From: Hyphomicrobiales bacterium | GTDB taxonomy: Bacteria; Pseudomonadota; Alphaproteobacteria; Rhizobiales; Rhizobiaceae | Assembly: GCA_900466475.1 (NCBI GenBank) | Contig: UBMI01000010.1 | Location: 186,001 to 250,000 of the forward strand | Direction: 5' to 3' | DNA length: 64,000 bases | Part shown: piece by piece, positions 18,002 to 28,702 of the stretch | How the letters are laid out: each line of letters starts with the position of its first letter | Numbering within the stretch: the stretch's first letter is position 1 | The notes under the pieces: generated by a model | Databases searched by the model: none | Told to the model about the DNA's origin: nothing | What the model saw: only the letters and a program-made list of their open reading frames with translations | Program-made: the position numbers and the translations under genes

Positions 18002-21000
18002 TCAGAAATAGCTCTGCAGCGGGCGGACTTCGAGATTTCCGGCCTTGAGCGCCTTGATCGCCTGGGCGGCGGCTTCGGCGCCGGCCATCGTCGTATAGTA
18101 GGGCACCTTCTGCATCAGCGTGGCGCGGCGGAGCGACTTCGAATCCGAGATCGCCTTGTTGCCGTCGGTCGTGTTGATGACGAGCTGGACCTGGCGGTTG
18201 CGGATGGCGTCCTCAATATGGGGGCGGCCTTCCAGAACCTTGTTGATCTTGGTTGCCTCGATGCCGTTTTCAGCAAGGAAGCGGGCCGTACCGCCGGTTG
18301 CCAGCACCTTGAAGCCCTGTTCAACAAGGATGCGGATCGCGGGGAGAACGCGCGGCTTGTCGGCATCGCGCACCGATACGAAGACCGTGCCTTCACGCGG
18401 CAGTTCGACGCCGGCGCCGAGCTGCGACTTGGCAAAGGCCAGCGCGAAATCGCTGTCGAGGCCGATGACTTCGCCGGTCGAGCGCATTTCCGGACCGAGC
18501 AGCGTATCGACGCCCGGGAAGCGGGCGAAGGGGAAGACGGCTTCCTTGACGGCAATGTGCTTCAGCGCGCGGGGATCCGGCTTTTCGCCATAGGCGGCGA
18601 AGGTCGCATCGAGCTTCTCGCCGGCCATGACGCGGGCGGCGATCTTGGCGATCGGCGCGCCGATGGTCTTGGCGACGAAGGGCACGGTACGGGAGGCGCG
18701 CGGGTTGACTTCGAGTACGTAGACGGTGTCGTCCTTGATGGCGAACTGCACGTTCATCAGGCCGCCGACGTTGAGCGCCTTCGCCATGGCCTTGGCCTGG
18801 CGCTCGAGCTCATCGAGCATCTCGCGAGACAATGTGCGTGGCGGCAGCGAGCAGGCGCTATCGCCGGAGTGGATCCCGGCTTCCTCGATATGTTCCATGA
18901 TGCCGGCGACATAGACCTCGGTGCCGTCGGAGAGGCAATCGACGTCGACTTCGATGGCGTTCGTCAAGTAGCTGTCGAAGAGGAGCGGGTTCTTGCCGAG
19001 CAGCGTGTTGATCTGGCCGGTCTTGTCGTTCGGGTAGCGCGCCTTGATATCCTCGGGCACCAGTTCCGGAACCGTATCGAGCAGGTAGCTCTGCAGCTGG
19101 CTCTCGGCATGGATGATCTGCATGGCGCGGCCGCCGAGCACGTAAGAGGGGCGAACGACCAGCGGGAAGCCAATTTCGGCAGCGACCAGGCGGGCCTGCT
19201 CGACGGAATAGGCGATGCCGTTGTTCGGCTGGTTGAGGTCGAGCTTCATCAGAAGCTTCTGGAAGCGGTCGCGGTCTTCGGCAAGGTCGATCATGTCAGG
19301 CGCGGTGCCGAGGATCGGGATGCCGTTCTTTTCGAGTGCTTCGGCGAGCTTGAGCGGGGTCTGGCCGCCGAACTGGACGATGACGCCGACGACTTCGCCC
19401 TTTTCCTGTTCTGCGCGCAGGATTTCGATCACGTCTTCGGCCGTCAGCGGCTCGAAATAGAGGCGATCGGAGGTATCGTAGTCGGTCGAGACCGTTTCCG
19501 GGTTGCAGTTGATCATGATCGCTTCATAGCCGGCATCCTTCAGCGCGAAGGCGGCATGGCAGCAGCAATAGTCGAACTCGATGCCCTGGCCGATACGGTT
19601 CGGACCGCCGCCGAGGATGACGACCTTCTTGCGGTCGGAGACCAGCGCCTCGGAGCGCGCAGCGCCGACGAAGGGCGTCTCATAGGTCGAGTACATGTAG
19701 GCGGTCGGCGAGGCGAATTCGGCAGCGCAGGTGTCGATGCGCTTGAAGACCGGGCGGACGTTCAGCGAATTGCGCAGCTCGGCCACTTCCTTCGGGCGCT
19801 TGCCGGTCAGCGTCGCGAGGCGGGAATCGGAGAAGCCCATGGCCTTCAGCATGCGCAGGTTGGTCTCATCCGTCGGCAGGCCATGCTCGCGGATGCGGGC
19901 TTCCATGTCGACGATGTTCTTCAGTTGGGCGATGAACCAGGGGTCGATCTTGCAGCCTTCGTGCACCTCCTCGATGGTCAGGCCCATGCGCAGCGCCTGG
20001 GCGACCATGCGCAGGCGATCCGGCGTCGGCGTGCCGATCGCGGCGCGGATGGCGTTCAGGCTGGATTCGCCTTCTTCGGCATCGGGGATCTCGATTTCGT
20101 CGAGGCCGGTCAGGCCGGTTTCCAGGCCGCGCAGAGCCTTCTGCAGCGATTCTGCAAAGGTACGGCCGATCGCCATGACTTCGCCGACCGACTTCATGGC
20201 TGTGGTCAGAACCGGGGAAGCGCCGGGGAATTTCTCGAAGGCGAAGCGTGGGATCTTGGTGACGACATAGTCGATCGACGGTTCGAACGAGGCAGGGGTC
20301 GCGCCGCCGGTAATGTCGTTTTCGAGTTCGTCGAGCGTATAGCCGATGGCGAGCTTGGCAGCGATCTTGGCGATCGGGAAGCCGGTGGCCTTGGAGGCGA
20401 GCGCCGAGGAGCGCGAGACGCGCGGGTTCATTTCGATGACGACGAGGCGGCCGTCCTTCGGATTGACGGCGAACTGCACGTTCGAGCCGCCGGTCTCGAC
20501 GCCGATCTCGCGCAGCACCGCAATCGAAGCGTTGCGCATGATCTGGTATTCCTTGTCCGTCAGCGTCAGCGCCGGGGCGACAGTGATCGAATCGCCGGTG
20601 TGGACGCCCATCGGGTCGATGTTCTCGATCGAGCAGATGATGATGCAGTTGTCCGCCTTGTCGCGGACGACCTCCATCTCATACTCCTTCCAGCCGAGGA
20701 CGGATTCTTCGACCAGCACTTCGGTGGTCGGCGAAGCATCGAGGCCGCTGCCGACGATTTCGAAGAATTCAGAGCGGTTATAGGCAATGCCGCCGCCGGT
20801 ACCGCCGAGCGTGAAGGACGGACGGATGATGGCGGGCAGGCCGACATGGTCGATCGCCTGGGCGGCAATCGCCATCGCATGGCTCATGTAGCGCTGCTTG
20901 CGGTCGCTCTCGCCGAGGTTCCACTGGTTTTCCAACTCGTCGAGCGCCTTGTCGAGATCGGCGCCGGAGAGGCTTTCGCGCAGCTTGGTGCGCTCGGCTT

Positions 21001-21487
21001 CATGGGTCTTGCGGTCGGCGTCCTTGATGTCGGTGGCGTTTGCCAGCATCGAGCGCGGCGTTTCAAGGCCGATGCGCGCCATCGCCTCGCGGAACAGCGC
21101 GCGGTCCTCGGCCATGTCGATGGCGGCGGGCTTGGCGCCGATCATCTCGACATTATAGCGGTCGAGCACGCCCATGCGCTTCAGCGAGAGCGCGGTGTTC
21201 AGCGCCGTCTGGCCGCCCATGGTCGGCAGCAGCGCGTCGGGGCGTTCCTTGGCGATGATCTTGGCGACGACTTCAGGCGTGATCGGCTCGACATAGGTGG
21301 CGTCGGCGAGACCCGGGTCGGTCATGATCGTGGCCGGGTTGGAGTTGACGAGGATGACGCGGTAGCCTTCCTCCTTCAGCGCCTTGCAGGCCTGGGTGCC
21401 GGAATAGTCGAATTCGCAAGCCTGGCCAATCACGATCGGTCCTGCGCCGATGATGAGGATCGATTTGATGTCTTGGCGCTTCGGCAT
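18002..21487 (-). CDS. carB: Carbamoyl-phosphate synthase large subunit
   Basis: 1161-residue synthetase subunit making carbamoyl phosphate from bicarbonate, ammonia from CarA and two ATP, feeding arginine and pyrimidine synthesis. It starts [36 protein letters not shown]. Two ATP-grasp halves (about 130-400 and 690-950) each show the [27 protein letters not shown] signature, with the oligomerisation region between. The last 140 residues form the MGS-like allosteric domain. A large inserted stretch relative to E. coli is typical of alphaproteobacteria. carA lies 9 kb away, so this is not a carAB operon. Confidence 0.97.
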   Translation of the reverse strand: MPKRQDIKSILIIGAGPIVIGQACEFDYSGTQACKALKEEGYRVILVNSNPATIMTDPGLADATYVEPITPEVVAKIIAKERPDALLPTMGGQTALNTALSLKRMGVLDRYNVEMIGAKPAAIDMAEDRALFREAMARIGLETPRSMLANATDIKDADRKTHEAERTKLRESLSGADLDKALDELENQWNLGESDRKQRYMSHAMAIAAQAIDHVGLPAIIRPSFTLGGTGGGIAYNRSEFFEIVGSGLDASPTTEVLVEESVLGWKEYEMEVVRDKADNCIIICSIENIDPMGVHTGDSITVAPALTLTDKEYQIMRNASIAVLREIGVETGGSNVQFAVNPKDGRLVVIEMNPRVSRSSALASKATGFPIAKIAAKLAIGYTLDELENDITGGATPASFEPSIDYVVTKIPRFAFEKFPGASPVLTTAMKSVGEVMAIGRTFAESLQKALRGLETGLTGLDEIEIPDAEEGESSLNAIRAAIGTPTPDRLRMVAQALRMGLTIEEVHEGCKIDPWFIAQLKNIVDMEARIREHGLPTDETNLRMLKAMGFSDSRLATLTGKRPKEVAELRNSLNVRPVFKRIDTCAAEFASPTAYMYSTYETPFVGAARSEALVSDRKKVVILGGGPNRIGQGIEFDYCCCHAAFALKDAGYEAIMINCNPETVSTDYDTSDRLYFEPLTAEDVIEILRAEQEKGEVVGVIVQFGGQTPLKLAEALEKNGIPILGTAPDMIDLAEDRDRFQKLLMKLDLNQPNNGIAYSVEQARLVAAEIGFPLVVRPSYVLGGRAMQIIHAESQLQSYLLDTVPELVPEDIKARYPNDKTGQINTLLGKNPLLFDSYLTNAIEVDVDCLSDGTEVYVAGIMEHIEEAGIHSGDSACSLPPRTLSREMLDELERQAKAMAKALNVGGLMNVQFAIKDDTVYVLEVNPRASRTVPFVAKTIGAPIAKIAARVMAGEKLDATFAAYGEKPDPRALKHIAVKEAVFPFARFPGVDTLLGPEMRSTGEVIGLDSDFALAFAKSQLGAGVELPREGTVFVSVRDADKPRVLPAIRILVEQGFKVLATGGTARFLAENGIEATKINKVLEGRPHIEDAIRNRQVQLVINTTDGNKAISDSKSLRRATLMQKVPYYTTMAGAEAAAQAIKALKAGNLEVRPLQSYF

Positions 21488-21659
21488 GGGCGATATCCAT
21501 TTCTAGCTGCGCAAAAAGCCGGCCAGGGTGGGAGGTCACCGGGTCGGGTCGCGCATTGAGGGTCTTTTCAGGCTAGAAGCGGCTTATAGGCAAATGTTTT
21601 TGCAAACGGAACCCCATAAATCAAGGAATCGACAGGAATCCGGACCGCCCTTTGGAAGC

Positions 21660-22688
21660 CTATTGCTGACCGGGCACGACGAGCGCGCGAATCTCGCCGC
21701 CGAGCGCCGGATTGGCGATCGCTTCGGGCGCCTGTTCCAGCGTGATCCGACGCGAAATCAGCTGCTCGACCCTGATTGCGCCCGACGCGATAAGATCGGC
21801 CGCACGCCCGTGTGTGAAAGGGTTGAGGAAGGAAGTGACGAGGCTCACCTCGCGGAACAGCAGATCGAAGGGCTCGACCTCGATCTTTGCGCCTTGTGGC
21901 ATGACGCCGAGGATGAGGGCCGTGCCGCCACGCCTTGCGAGCTTCGGCGCCTGCATCATGGTTTCCGGCACGCCAGCGCATTCGAAGACGACGTCGGCGC
22001 CGCCTGGCAGCAATCCGCCTTCGCCGGTAATGCCGCTGATCGGATCCTTCCACGATGGATCGAAGGTGGCCGTTGCGCCAAGTGTTTCAGCGAGCGTCCG
22101 TTTATCTGAATTTCGGGTGACGAGGAGAACATGCGTCGCGCCGGCAAGCCGGGCAAGCTGGACGGTGAGAAGGCCGATTACACCGCCGCCGAGCACGATG
22201 ACGGAAGCGCCGGTCCTTATATTTGCGAGATCGAGGCCGTGGAGGCAGCAGGCGAGCGGCTCGCAAAAGGCGCCGTGCAGCGGATCGAGGCCAGGCGGCA
22301 GGGCGAAGGCCTGTTTCTGCGGCAGGATGACATAGTCGGCAAACCCGCCGTCTTTGTGGATGCCGATCGCCTGCAGGTTCCGGCAGAGATTGACCCGGCC
22401 GTTGTGGCATTCTTCGCAGCGACCGCAGGCGATATTGGGATCACACGTTACGCGCATACCGGGGCGGAAACCGCTGACCTCGGAGCCGACTGCTTCGATG
22501 ATGCCGGCGAATTCGTGGCCAAGGGTCACCGGTGGATGCGAGGGGAACTCGCCGAGGAAAAGATGGCGATCGGTGCCGCAGATGCCGCAGGCTTCGACGC
22601 GCACCAGCAGGTCATCCGGTCCGGGAACGGGCTTTTCGACCTCGCGCAGGAACAGCTTTCCGGTCGCTTCCAGGCGCACGGCTTTCAT
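21660..22688 (-). CDS. Zinc-dependent medium-chain dehydrogenase (sorbitol/threonine dehydrogenase-like)
   Basis: 342-residue MDR enzyme. Catalytic zinc ligands are C37, H58 and E59 (GHE); the structural zinc loop is C88/C91/C94/C102; the NAD site is VIVLGGGVIGLLTVQLA. The ATG at 22688 (MKAVRLE) is preferred over 22694 because the GGAGGAGA site is correctly spaced only for the second. It lies upstream of carB on the same strand with 170 bases between. Likely a polyol or sugar-alcohol oxidoreductase; substrate not evident. Confidence 0.85.
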   Translation of the reverse strand: MKAVRLEATGKLFLREVEKPVPGPDDLLVRVEACGICGTDRHLFLGEFPSHPPVTLGHEFAGIIEAVGSEVSGFRPGMRVTCDPNIACGRCEECHNGRVNLCRNLQAIGIHKDGGFADYVILPQKQAFALPPGLDPLHGAFCEPLACCLHGLDLANIRTGASVIVLGGGVIGLLTVQLARLAGATHVLLVTRNSDKRTLAETLGATATFDPSWKDPISGITGEGGLLPGGADVVFECAGVPETMMQAPKLARRGGTALILGVMPQGAKIEVEPFDLLFREVSLVTSFLNPFTHGRAADLIASGAIRVEQLISRRITLEQAPEAIANPALGGEIRALVVPGQQ

Positions 22689-22765
22689 CGGCATTCTCCT
22701 CCAGGTCTCCTCATCATCAGGAAGCGGGAAAGCAGGAGTCGCGTCAAGCAGTTGCCGGCATTTCT

Positions 22766-23536
22766 TCAGCCGAAGCGCCGGCGGGCTTCCTCGGCAAAAC
22801 TCCGGCTGACGGGAATCTGCGTGCCGTCGCGCGTGAGGATCAGGATCTTGCCGTTATCGCGTTTCAGGGCTTCAACATGAGCGTCGGCCACCCAATGCGA
22901 TCTGTGCACCTGGAGGCCTGGTGTCCCGCCGATCTCGCGCAGCGCGTCGGAAAAACGCAGCAGCACCAGCTCGCGACCGCGGCTGGTAACGACCTCGGTG
23001 TAGTGATCCTGCACGGATAGACGCAGCAGGGCGCCGCGATTCTGTGGCTTCAACCGATCGAGGATCGAGGTTGATGAGGATATTTCCGCCTTTGCCTGTT
23101 CGATCTGGCGATGCATGGTGAGATAGGTCAGGAAGCAGAAGAGGGCGCAGAGCGGCAGCGCGAAGAAGGCCCTGTAGAGGCTGCTTTCCAGCAGGACCGG
23201 ATCGCCGCTGAAAATGTAGTCGACGAGACCGATCGCAAAGCCGATCGGCAAGGCTGCGACCAGCGAGCCGATCATCATGCGCCAGAACATGCGATCCAGC
23301 ACCTTGCGCAGCAGAGTATCGGCAAGCACCGAAAACAGGATCGCGATCGACCATGCGGCAGCGTGCAGGATCAGCCAATAGGCGAAGCGCTTGCCGGCCG
23401 GCATGCTTTCCATCGTGCCGTAGGGGCCGGTCACCGCGAAGATCAAAACGACGGCGAGGAAGGTTCCCCAGAAGCGCGGAGAGCGCCAGAAAACCTGCAA
23501 TTCGCGAAGCGTGGATTGCAAGGACGGGTGATCCAC
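22766..23536 (-). CDS. Membrane-anchored LytTR-domain regulator
   Basis: 256 residues. About four hydrophobic helices occupy residues 20-150 (FWGTFLAVVLIFAVTGPYG, WLILHAAAWSIAILFSVLA, MMIGSLVAALPIGFAIGLV, FFALPLCALFCFLTYL). A LytTR DNA-binding domain follows (about 165-256: LLRLSVQDHYTEVVT, LQVHRSHWVADAHVEALKRDNGKILILT, GTQIPVSRSFAEE). There is no phosphorylation receiver domain, so signal sensing is probably by the membrane part. Divergent from a DUF2306 membrane protein that it may control or sense with. Confidence 0.85.
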   Translation of the reverse strand: MDHPSLQSTLRELQVFWRSPRFWGTFLAVVLIFAVTGPYGTMESMPAGKRFAYWLILHAAAWSIAILFSVLADTLLRKVLDRMFWRMMIGSLVAALPIGFAIGLVDYIFSGDPVLLESSLYRAFFALPLCALFCFLTYLTMHRQIEQAKAEISSSTSILDRLKPQNRGALLRLSVQDHYTEVVTSRGRELVLLRFSDALREIGGTPGLQVHRSHWVADAHVEALKRDNGKILILTRDGTQIPVSRSFAEEARRRFG

Positions 23537-23621
23537 GAAGTTTCCTCGTCGTTTACGCCATCTTTGTTGAGAGGAACGCAGTCATGCCGGAAACAGGGGG
23601 CGATTTCAACCGGAGCCGACC

Positions 23622-24110
23622 ATGACCCTCGAGCCACTGTTCAATGCGCCCCTTGCCATTCAGATCCACGTCCTTGCCGTCGTGCCGGCAGCAATCCTTG
23701 GCGCCTATCTGCTGGCCCGGCCGAAGGGCACGCCAAGGCACCGGCTGCTCGGCAAGGTCTGGATGGCGCTGATGGTCATCACGGCGCTCTCGAGCTTCTT
23801 CATCCACAGGATCAATCTGTTCCATGGCTTCAGCCCGATCCACCTTCTTTCCATCGCGGTGCTTGCTGGAAGCTGGCGGGCTATTCTGGCTGCACGGCGG
23901 CACGATATCCGTACGCATCGCCGGGTCGTATCGGGCATGTATTTCGGCGGCATCGTCGTTGCCGGCCTTGCCACTCTGCTGCCGGGCCGGTTGATGAATG
24001 CCGTCGCCTTTTCCGGCGACAGCTGGATAGCGGTAGCGGTGCTCGTGCTGGTCGCCGTTGCGGTCGTCGGTGCCATCCGGTTCGGGCCGCGCCGCAGCCG
24101 GGCGGCGTAA
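23622..24110 (+). CDS. DUF2306 membrane protein
   Basis: 162-residue polytopic membrane protein with about four to five helices. It shows the DUF2306 pattern of a conserved His in the first helix (QIHVLAVVPAAILGAYLL), the LLARPKGTPRHRLLGKVWM turn and DIRTHRRVVSGMYFGG. The family is often found next to LytTR regulators, as here, but has no assigned reaction. The start ATG at 23622 is preceded by a GGAG-like sequence (CCGGAGCCGACC). Confidence 0.8.
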   Translation: MTLEPLFNAPLAIQIHVLAVVPAAILGAYLLARPKGTPRHRLLGKVWMALMVITALSSFFIHRINLFHGFSPIHLLSIAVLAGSWRAILAARRHDIRTHRRVVSGMYFGGIVVAGLATLLPGRLMNAVAFSGDSWIAVAVLVLVAVAVVGAIRFGPRRSRAA

Positions 24111-24194
24111 GGAGGCGGCTGGAATTCGTTCTCGCACCGGATATATAACTGACTCCTAAGAGCATGCTTCAATGCATAGCCGGGGAGATCGAAG

Positions 24195-25118
24195 ATGGAA
24201 TGGAAAGGCCGGCGTCAATCCGACAATATCGAGGATCGCCGCAGCGATCCGTCCGGTGGCGGCAATCCCTTTGGCCGCGGTGGCGGTTTCAGTTTTCCGT
24301 CGGGCGGCGGGGTTGGCCGTCGCGGTGGCGGGCTCAGCATCGGCACGATCATCTTTCTCGTCGTCATCTACCTGATCTTCAAGGCGATGGGTATCGACCT
24401 GATGCAGGTGATGGATGGCGGCGGTTCGGTCGGAGGTCCCGGTTACGAGCAAAGCCAATCGCCTCCGCAGGCGCCTGCCAATGACGAGATGACCGCCTTC
24501 GTGCGCACGGTTCTCGCCGAAACCGAAGATACATGGCATGGGATCTTCCAGTCGCAGGGCAAGGATTACGAAGAGCCGCGGCTTGTTCTCTTCTCCGGCC
24601 AGACGCAATCGGCCTGCGGTTTCGCATCGGCTGCGACCGGTCCGTTCTATTGCCCCGGCGATCATAAGGTCTATCTGGACACTGCCTTCTTCCAGCAGCT
24701 TTCCGATCAGTTCGGCGCTTCAGGCGATTTTGCGGAGGCCTATGTGATTGCCCACGAGGTCGGTCATCACGTGCAGAACCTGCTCGGCATCCTGCCGAAA
24801 TTCAATCAGGCACGACAGAGCATGAGCGAGGCGGATGCGAACAAGATGTCGGTCCGCGTCGAGCTGCAGGCGGATTGCTTTGCCGGCATCTGGGGCAAGT
24901 TCACACAGCAGAAGGGCATTCTCGATGCCGGCGATCTCGAAGAGGCCTTGAACGCTGCGCAGCAGATCGGCGACGATACGCTGCAGAAGCGTTCGCAGGG
25001 CTATGTCGTGCCGGAGAGCTTCAACCACGGCACGTCGGCGCAGCGCGTGCGCTGGTTCAAGCGGGGCTTCGACAGCGGGCAGCTTTCGGCCTGCGATACT
25101 TTCTCCAACCCGATTTGA
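24195..25118 (+). CDS. ypfJ: Putative neutral zinc metallopeptidase, YpfJ family
   Basis: 307 residues. A Gly/Arg-rich cytoplasmic N-terminus (1-47) is followed by one membrane helix (about 48-63) and an external zinc-peptidase domain. The zinc site is HEVGHH, with H187, E188 and H191, and the downstream VELQADCFAGIWG provides the third ligand. GGGGAGAT precedes the ATG. Members are conserved in rhizobia but their substrates are unknown. It stands alone between the DUF2306 gene and a converging aldo/keto reductase gene. Confidence 0.88.
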   Translation: MEWKGRRQSDNIEDRRSDPSGGGNPFGRGGGFSFPSGGGVGRRGGGLSIGTIIFLVVIYLIFKAMGIDLMQVMDGGGSVGGPGYEQSQSPPQAPANDEMTAFVRTVLAETEDTWHGIFQSQGKDYEEPRLVLFSGQTQSACGFASAATGPFYCPGDHKVYLDTAFFQQLSDQFGASGDFAEAYVIAHEVGHHVQNLLGILPKFNQARQSMSEADANKMSVRVELQADCFAGIWGKFTQQKGILDAGDLEEALNAAQQIGDDTLQKRSQGYVVPESFNHGTSAQRVRWFKRGFDSGQLSACDTFSNPI

Positions 25119-25170
25119 GCGGAATATCCGGCACCCTGCCTGCAGGCGGGGTGCCGGTACGCCGGGCAGC

Positions 25171-26163
25171 TTACTTTTCGCTGTCCATATGCTTGAGCTG
25201 GGCCTCCGGGTAGCGGGCGCCCTTGGCAGCCCCCTTCGGTACGGCGCGTTCGATCGCGGAGAGATCATCCTTGGTGAGCTCGACGGCCCGCGAACCGAGT
25301 GCTTCCGTCAGCCGGTCGCGGCGGCGGGCGCCGACCACCGGCACGATATCCGTGCCCTGCGCCGCCACCCAGGCGATTGCCACCTGCGCAACCGAGGCGC
25401 CCTTGAGGGTGGCGATCTTTCTCAGTTCCTCGACCAGAGCGAGATTTTCATCGATATTGCCTTCCTGGAAGCGCGGGCTGACGGCGCGGAAGTCACCTGC
25501 ACCCTGCTGGCCTTTCTGCCAGTGTCCGCTGATGAGGCCGCGCGAGAGCACGCCATAAGCGGTGATGGAGATGCCGAGCTCGCGGGTAGCAGGCAGGATC
25601 TCATCCTCGATGCCGCGCGAGATCAGCGAATATTCGATCTGCAGGTCGGCAATGGGGGCAACGGCGGCGGCGCGGCGGATCGTATCGGCGCCGACTTCGG
25701 AGAGGCCGACATGGCGGACGTAGCCGGCCTTGATGAGATCGGAGATGGCACCCACCGTGTCCTCGATCGGCACGTTCGGATCGAGGCGGGCAGGGCGGTA
25801 GATATCGATATAGTCGACGCCCAGGCGCTGCAGTGTATAGGCAAGGAAGTTCTTCACGGCGATCGGGCGGGCGTCGTAGCCATTCCAGCCGCTGGAGGGA
25901 TCGCGCAAGGCGCCGAACTTGACGCTGATGACGGCGTCGTCGCGCTTGCGGCCCTTGAGCGCTTCCCCAATCAGCATCTCATTATGGCCCATGCCATAGA
26001 AATCGCCTGTGTCGAGCAGATTGACGCCGGCATCGAGTGCTGCGTGGATGGTTGCTATGCTTTCGGCACGGTCGGACGGGCCGTACATGCCCGACATGCC
26101 CATGCAGCCGAGACCGATGGCCGAAACATCAGGACCGGTTTTTCCCAAACGATAGGTCTGCAT
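25171..26163 (-). CDS. Aldo/keto reductase
   Basis: 330-residue AKR of the AKR13/YajO-like branch: MQTYRLGKTGPDVSAIGLGCMGMSGMYG, the catalytic Asp/Tyr in NLLDTGDFYGMGHNE, Lys in VISVKFGA, and the C-terminal NADPH site VPVVGARRRDRLTEALG. One oddity: the usual His of the fourth catalytic position reads YIDIYRPARLD, with Arg-Pro where many members have HR, as in other AKR13 proteins. The ATG at 26163 has AAGGAG upstream; the open frame extending to 27243 overlaps the divergent LysR gene and is an artefact. Confidence 0.88.
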   Translation of the reverse strand: MQTYRLGKTGPDVSAIGLGCMGMSGMYGPSDRAESIATIHAALDAGVNLLDTGDFYGMGHNEMLIGEALKGRKRDDAVISVKFGALRDPSSGWNGYDARPIAVKNFLAYTLQRLGVDYIDIYRPARLDPNVPIEDTVGAISDLIKAGYVRHVGLSEVGADTIRRAAAVAPIADLQIEYSLISRGIEDEILPATRELGISITAYGVLSRGLISGHWQKGQQGAGDFRAVSPRFQEGNIDENLALVEELRKIATLKGASVAQVAIAWVAAQGTDIVPVVGARRRDRLTEALGSRAVELTKDDLSAIERAVPKGAAKGARYPEAQLKHMDSEK

Positions 26164-26274
26164 CTTCTTCTCCTTCAGCGACGCCCCGATGGCGTCTTCG
26201 GATGCCGTTTTATAGCAGCCATGTTTGTGCGATAATCCGGATGGTATCGAACGGGCCGTACGGAAAAATGCACA

Positions 26275-27180
26275 ATGGATGATCTTCCCCTCAGTGATCT
26301 GGATGCCTTTGCCGCGATTGCAAGAGAGCGCAGCTTTCGCTCCGCAGCCCGCAAGCGCGGGGTTTCCGCATCGTCGCTGAGCGATTCTCTGCGACGCCTC
26401 GAAGAGCGGCTCGGCGTCAGGCTTCTCAATCGCACGACGCGTTCCGTCACGCCGACGGCAGCCGGCCAGCGATTGCTTGAGAAGCTCTCTCCGGCGCTTT
26501 CGGAAGTGGCTGCCGCGCTCGGTCAGCTCGACAGTTTTCGCGACAGTCCGGCGGGCACGCTCAGGCTCAACGTGCCGAGCATTGTCGTCAAACTTTTCAT
26601 GGCGGAACTCGCCGCCCGGTTTCTGACGCTCTACCCACAGATCACCCTGGAAATCATTGGCGAAGATACATTCATCGACGTGCTGGCCGCCGGCTTCGAT
26701 GCCGGCATTCGCTATGACGAGCGGCTGGAACGGGACATGATTGCCGTGCCGATCGGTCCGCGCCGGCAGCGCTATGTGACGGCGGTCGCTCCCGCTTACC
26801 TGGAAAGGCGGGGCACACCGCAGCATCCACGGGATCTGCTGGAACATAGCTGCATTCGCCATCGCTTCATCAGCGGCGCTTCGCTTGCCTGGGAATTCGA
26901 AAGGGGTGACGAAACGCTCGTGATCGCGCCGTCCGGTCCCGTCATCGCCAATGCAGTGGAGATGGAAATCGAGGCCGCGCTTGCAGGTCTTGGTGTCATC
27001 CGCACCTTTGAAGAACTGCTCGCGCCGGGGATTGCGGAAGGCCGGCTGGTGCGGATCCTGAGTGAGTGGGACAGCGAATTTTCCGGCCCGTTTCTCTATT
27101 ATCCGAGCCGCCGCCACATGCCCGCGCCATTGCGGGCCTTTGTGGACTTCGTGCGGGTGGAGCAGCGAAAAAGCGCGTGA
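26275..27180 (+). CDS. LysR-family transcriptional regulator
   Basis: 301-residue LysR regulator with a clear helix-turn-helix (FAAIARERSFRSAARKRGVSASSLSDSLRRLEERLG) and the effector domain from about residue 90. It belongs to the subgroup beside aldo/keto reductases and short-chain dehydrogenases. It is divergent from the AKR gene with 111 bases between, so it most likely controls that gene and itself. No strong Shine-Dalgarno sequence is seen before the ATG at 26275. Confidence 0.88.
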   Translation: MDDLPLSDLDAFAAIARERSFRSAARKRGVSASSLSDSLRRLEERLGVRLLNRTTRSVTPTAAGQRLLEKLSPALSEVAAALGQLDSFRDSPAGTLRLNVPSIVVKLFMAELAARFLTLYPQITLEIIGEDTFIDVLAAGFDAGIRYDERLERDMIAVPIGPRRQRYVTAVAPAYLERRGTPQHPRDLLEHSCIRHRFISGASLAWEFERGDETLVIAPSGPVIANAVEMEIEAALAGLGVIRTFEELLAPGIAEGRLVRILSEWDSEFSGPFLYYPSRRHMPAPLRAFVDFVRVEQRKSA

Positions 27181-27314
27181 ATGATCTGTTTTGGCGGCTT
27201 CTCCATCAAAAACATTGAAATGTTCACGGATTGTTTCGGTCAATTCAATCGGCTATGTCATATATTCGGCGACGAGATCGTCTTTCCAGAAAATATCGGC
27301 TGTAGAGATGTCTT

Positions 27315-28562
27315 ATGCTTGATCCGAAATTCGTTCGCCGCGGCCTTTTCCTGGTCTTCGTCATTCTCTTTCTGGATGTTATCGGCATCGCGATCATCAT
27401 GCCGGTCCTGCCTGTCTATCTGGAGGAACTGACGGGCGGCACGGTCAGCGATGCAGCCGTCGACGGCGGCTGGCTGATGCTGATCTATTCGCTGATGCAG
27501 TTCCTGTTTGCGCCGCTGCTCGGAAACCTGAGCGACCGTTTCGGGCGACGTCCGATCCTGCTGCTTTCGGTGCTGACCTTCGCGTTCGACAATTTCATCT
27601 GCGCCATCGCCACCAGTTACTGGATGCTCTTCGTCGGCCGTGTGCTCGCCGGCATCAGCGGCGGCAGCTTCGCCACCTGCTCGGCCTATATTGCCGACAT
27701 CAGCAATGAAGAGAACCGCGCCAAGAATTTCGGCCTGATCGGTATCGCCTTCGGTGTCGGTTTCACTGTCGGTCCTGTCATCGGCGGTTTCCTCGGCGAG
27801 TTCGGGCCGCGCGTGCCATTCTATGGTGCGGCCGCGCTTTCCTTCGTCAATTTCGTTGCCGCCTGTTTCCTGCTGCCGGAAACGCTCGAAGCGAAGAACC
27901 GCCGTACCTTCGAATGGAAGCGCGCAAACCCGCTCGGCGCTTTGCGGCAAATGCGGCACTATCCCGGGATCGGCTGGGTTTGCCTCGTGATGTTCCTGTT
28001 CTTCCTCGCCCATGCCGTCTATCCCTCGGTCTGGCCCTTCGTCTCGACCTTCCGCTATGGCTGGAGCGAAGGGCAGATCGGCCTGTCGCTCGGCATCTAC
28101 GGCATCGGTGCGGCTGTCGTCATGGGGCTTGTCCTGCCGCGTGTCGTGCCCGTTCTCGGCGAATGGAAGACGGCGGTTCTCGGCCTCTGCTTCTCGATGG
28201 CGGCGCTTTCGGGCTACGCTTTCGCCTGGGAGGGCTGGGTCGTCTACACCGTGATCGTATTGACCGTCATGGAGAATGTCGCCGACCCGCCGTTGCGCAG
28301 CATCGCCGCCGGCAAGGTGCCGCCATCGGCACAAGGCGAGTTGCAGGGCGCGCTCACGAGTATCAGCAGCATCACGACGATCATCGGCCCGCTGATCTTC
28401 ACGCAGATGTTCGGCTATTTCACCAAGCCGGATGCGCCGATCACCTTTGCCGGTGCGCCTTATCTGCTGGCTGCTTTCTTCATCATGGTTGCGGCGGTTG
28501 TATTTCTGACGCGTGTGAGGATAGCGAAAGCGCCGGCACAAGCCTTCAACGCGGCGGAATGA
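27315..28562 (+). CDS. MFS efflux transporter, TetA/TCR-like
   Basis: 415-residue twelve-helix MFS protein. Motif A is [14 protein letters not shown], motif B lies in [12 protein letters not shown], and motif C, with repeated Gly-Pro, in [14 protein letters not shown]. These are typical of the drug/H+ antiporter family with the tetracycline-resistance branch as nearest relatives. The start ATG at 27315 follows GTAGAGATGTCTT. Substrate unknown; a natural chromosomal multidrug pump is the conservative call. Confidence 0.86.
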   Translation: MLDPKFVRRGLFLVFVILFLDVIGIAIIMPVLPVYLEELTGGTVSDAAVDGGWLMLIYSLMQFLFAPLLGNLSDRFGRRPILLLSVLTFAFDNFICAIATSYWMLFVGRVLAGISGGSFATCSAYIADISNEENRAKNFGLIGIAFGVGFTVGPVIGGFLGEFGPRVPFYGAAALSFVNFVAACFLLPETLEAKNRRTFEWKRANPLGALRQMRHYPGIGWVCLVMFLFFLAHAVYPSVWPFVSTFRYGWSEGQIGLSLGIYGIGAAVVMGLVLPRVVPVLGEWKTAVLGLCFSMAALSGYAFAWEGWVVYTVIVLTVMENVADPPLRSIAAGKVPPSAQGELQGALTSISSITTIIGPLIFTQMFGYFTKPDAPITFAGAPYLLAAFFIMVAAVVFLTRVRIAKAPAQAFNAAE

Positions 28563-28702
28563 TCCATCAAAAACAATGAAGCTGTGATGAATTTTTCAGC
28601 ATCTGCTTGTTTTGGGGTAGTTCTTTGCGCTGCCTTGCTTTAAGCCAGCGTGATATTTTGCCGCACTGCGGCTCTCAATAATTCAATCTCAGGAACAGTG
28701 TC

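Noticed and set aside
17939..21559. 1206-codon open frame antisense to carB
   Set aside because: It is the mirror of carB, one of the best-supported genes here. Long antisense frames are common in high-GC rhizobial DNA, and this one gives repetitive Gly/Arg/Asp-rich sequence with no motif.
26164..27243. Upstream extension of the aldo/keto reductase frame to 690 codons
   Set aside because: The extension is antisense to a clear LysR gene and loses the family start at 26163, which has a good AAGGAG site.
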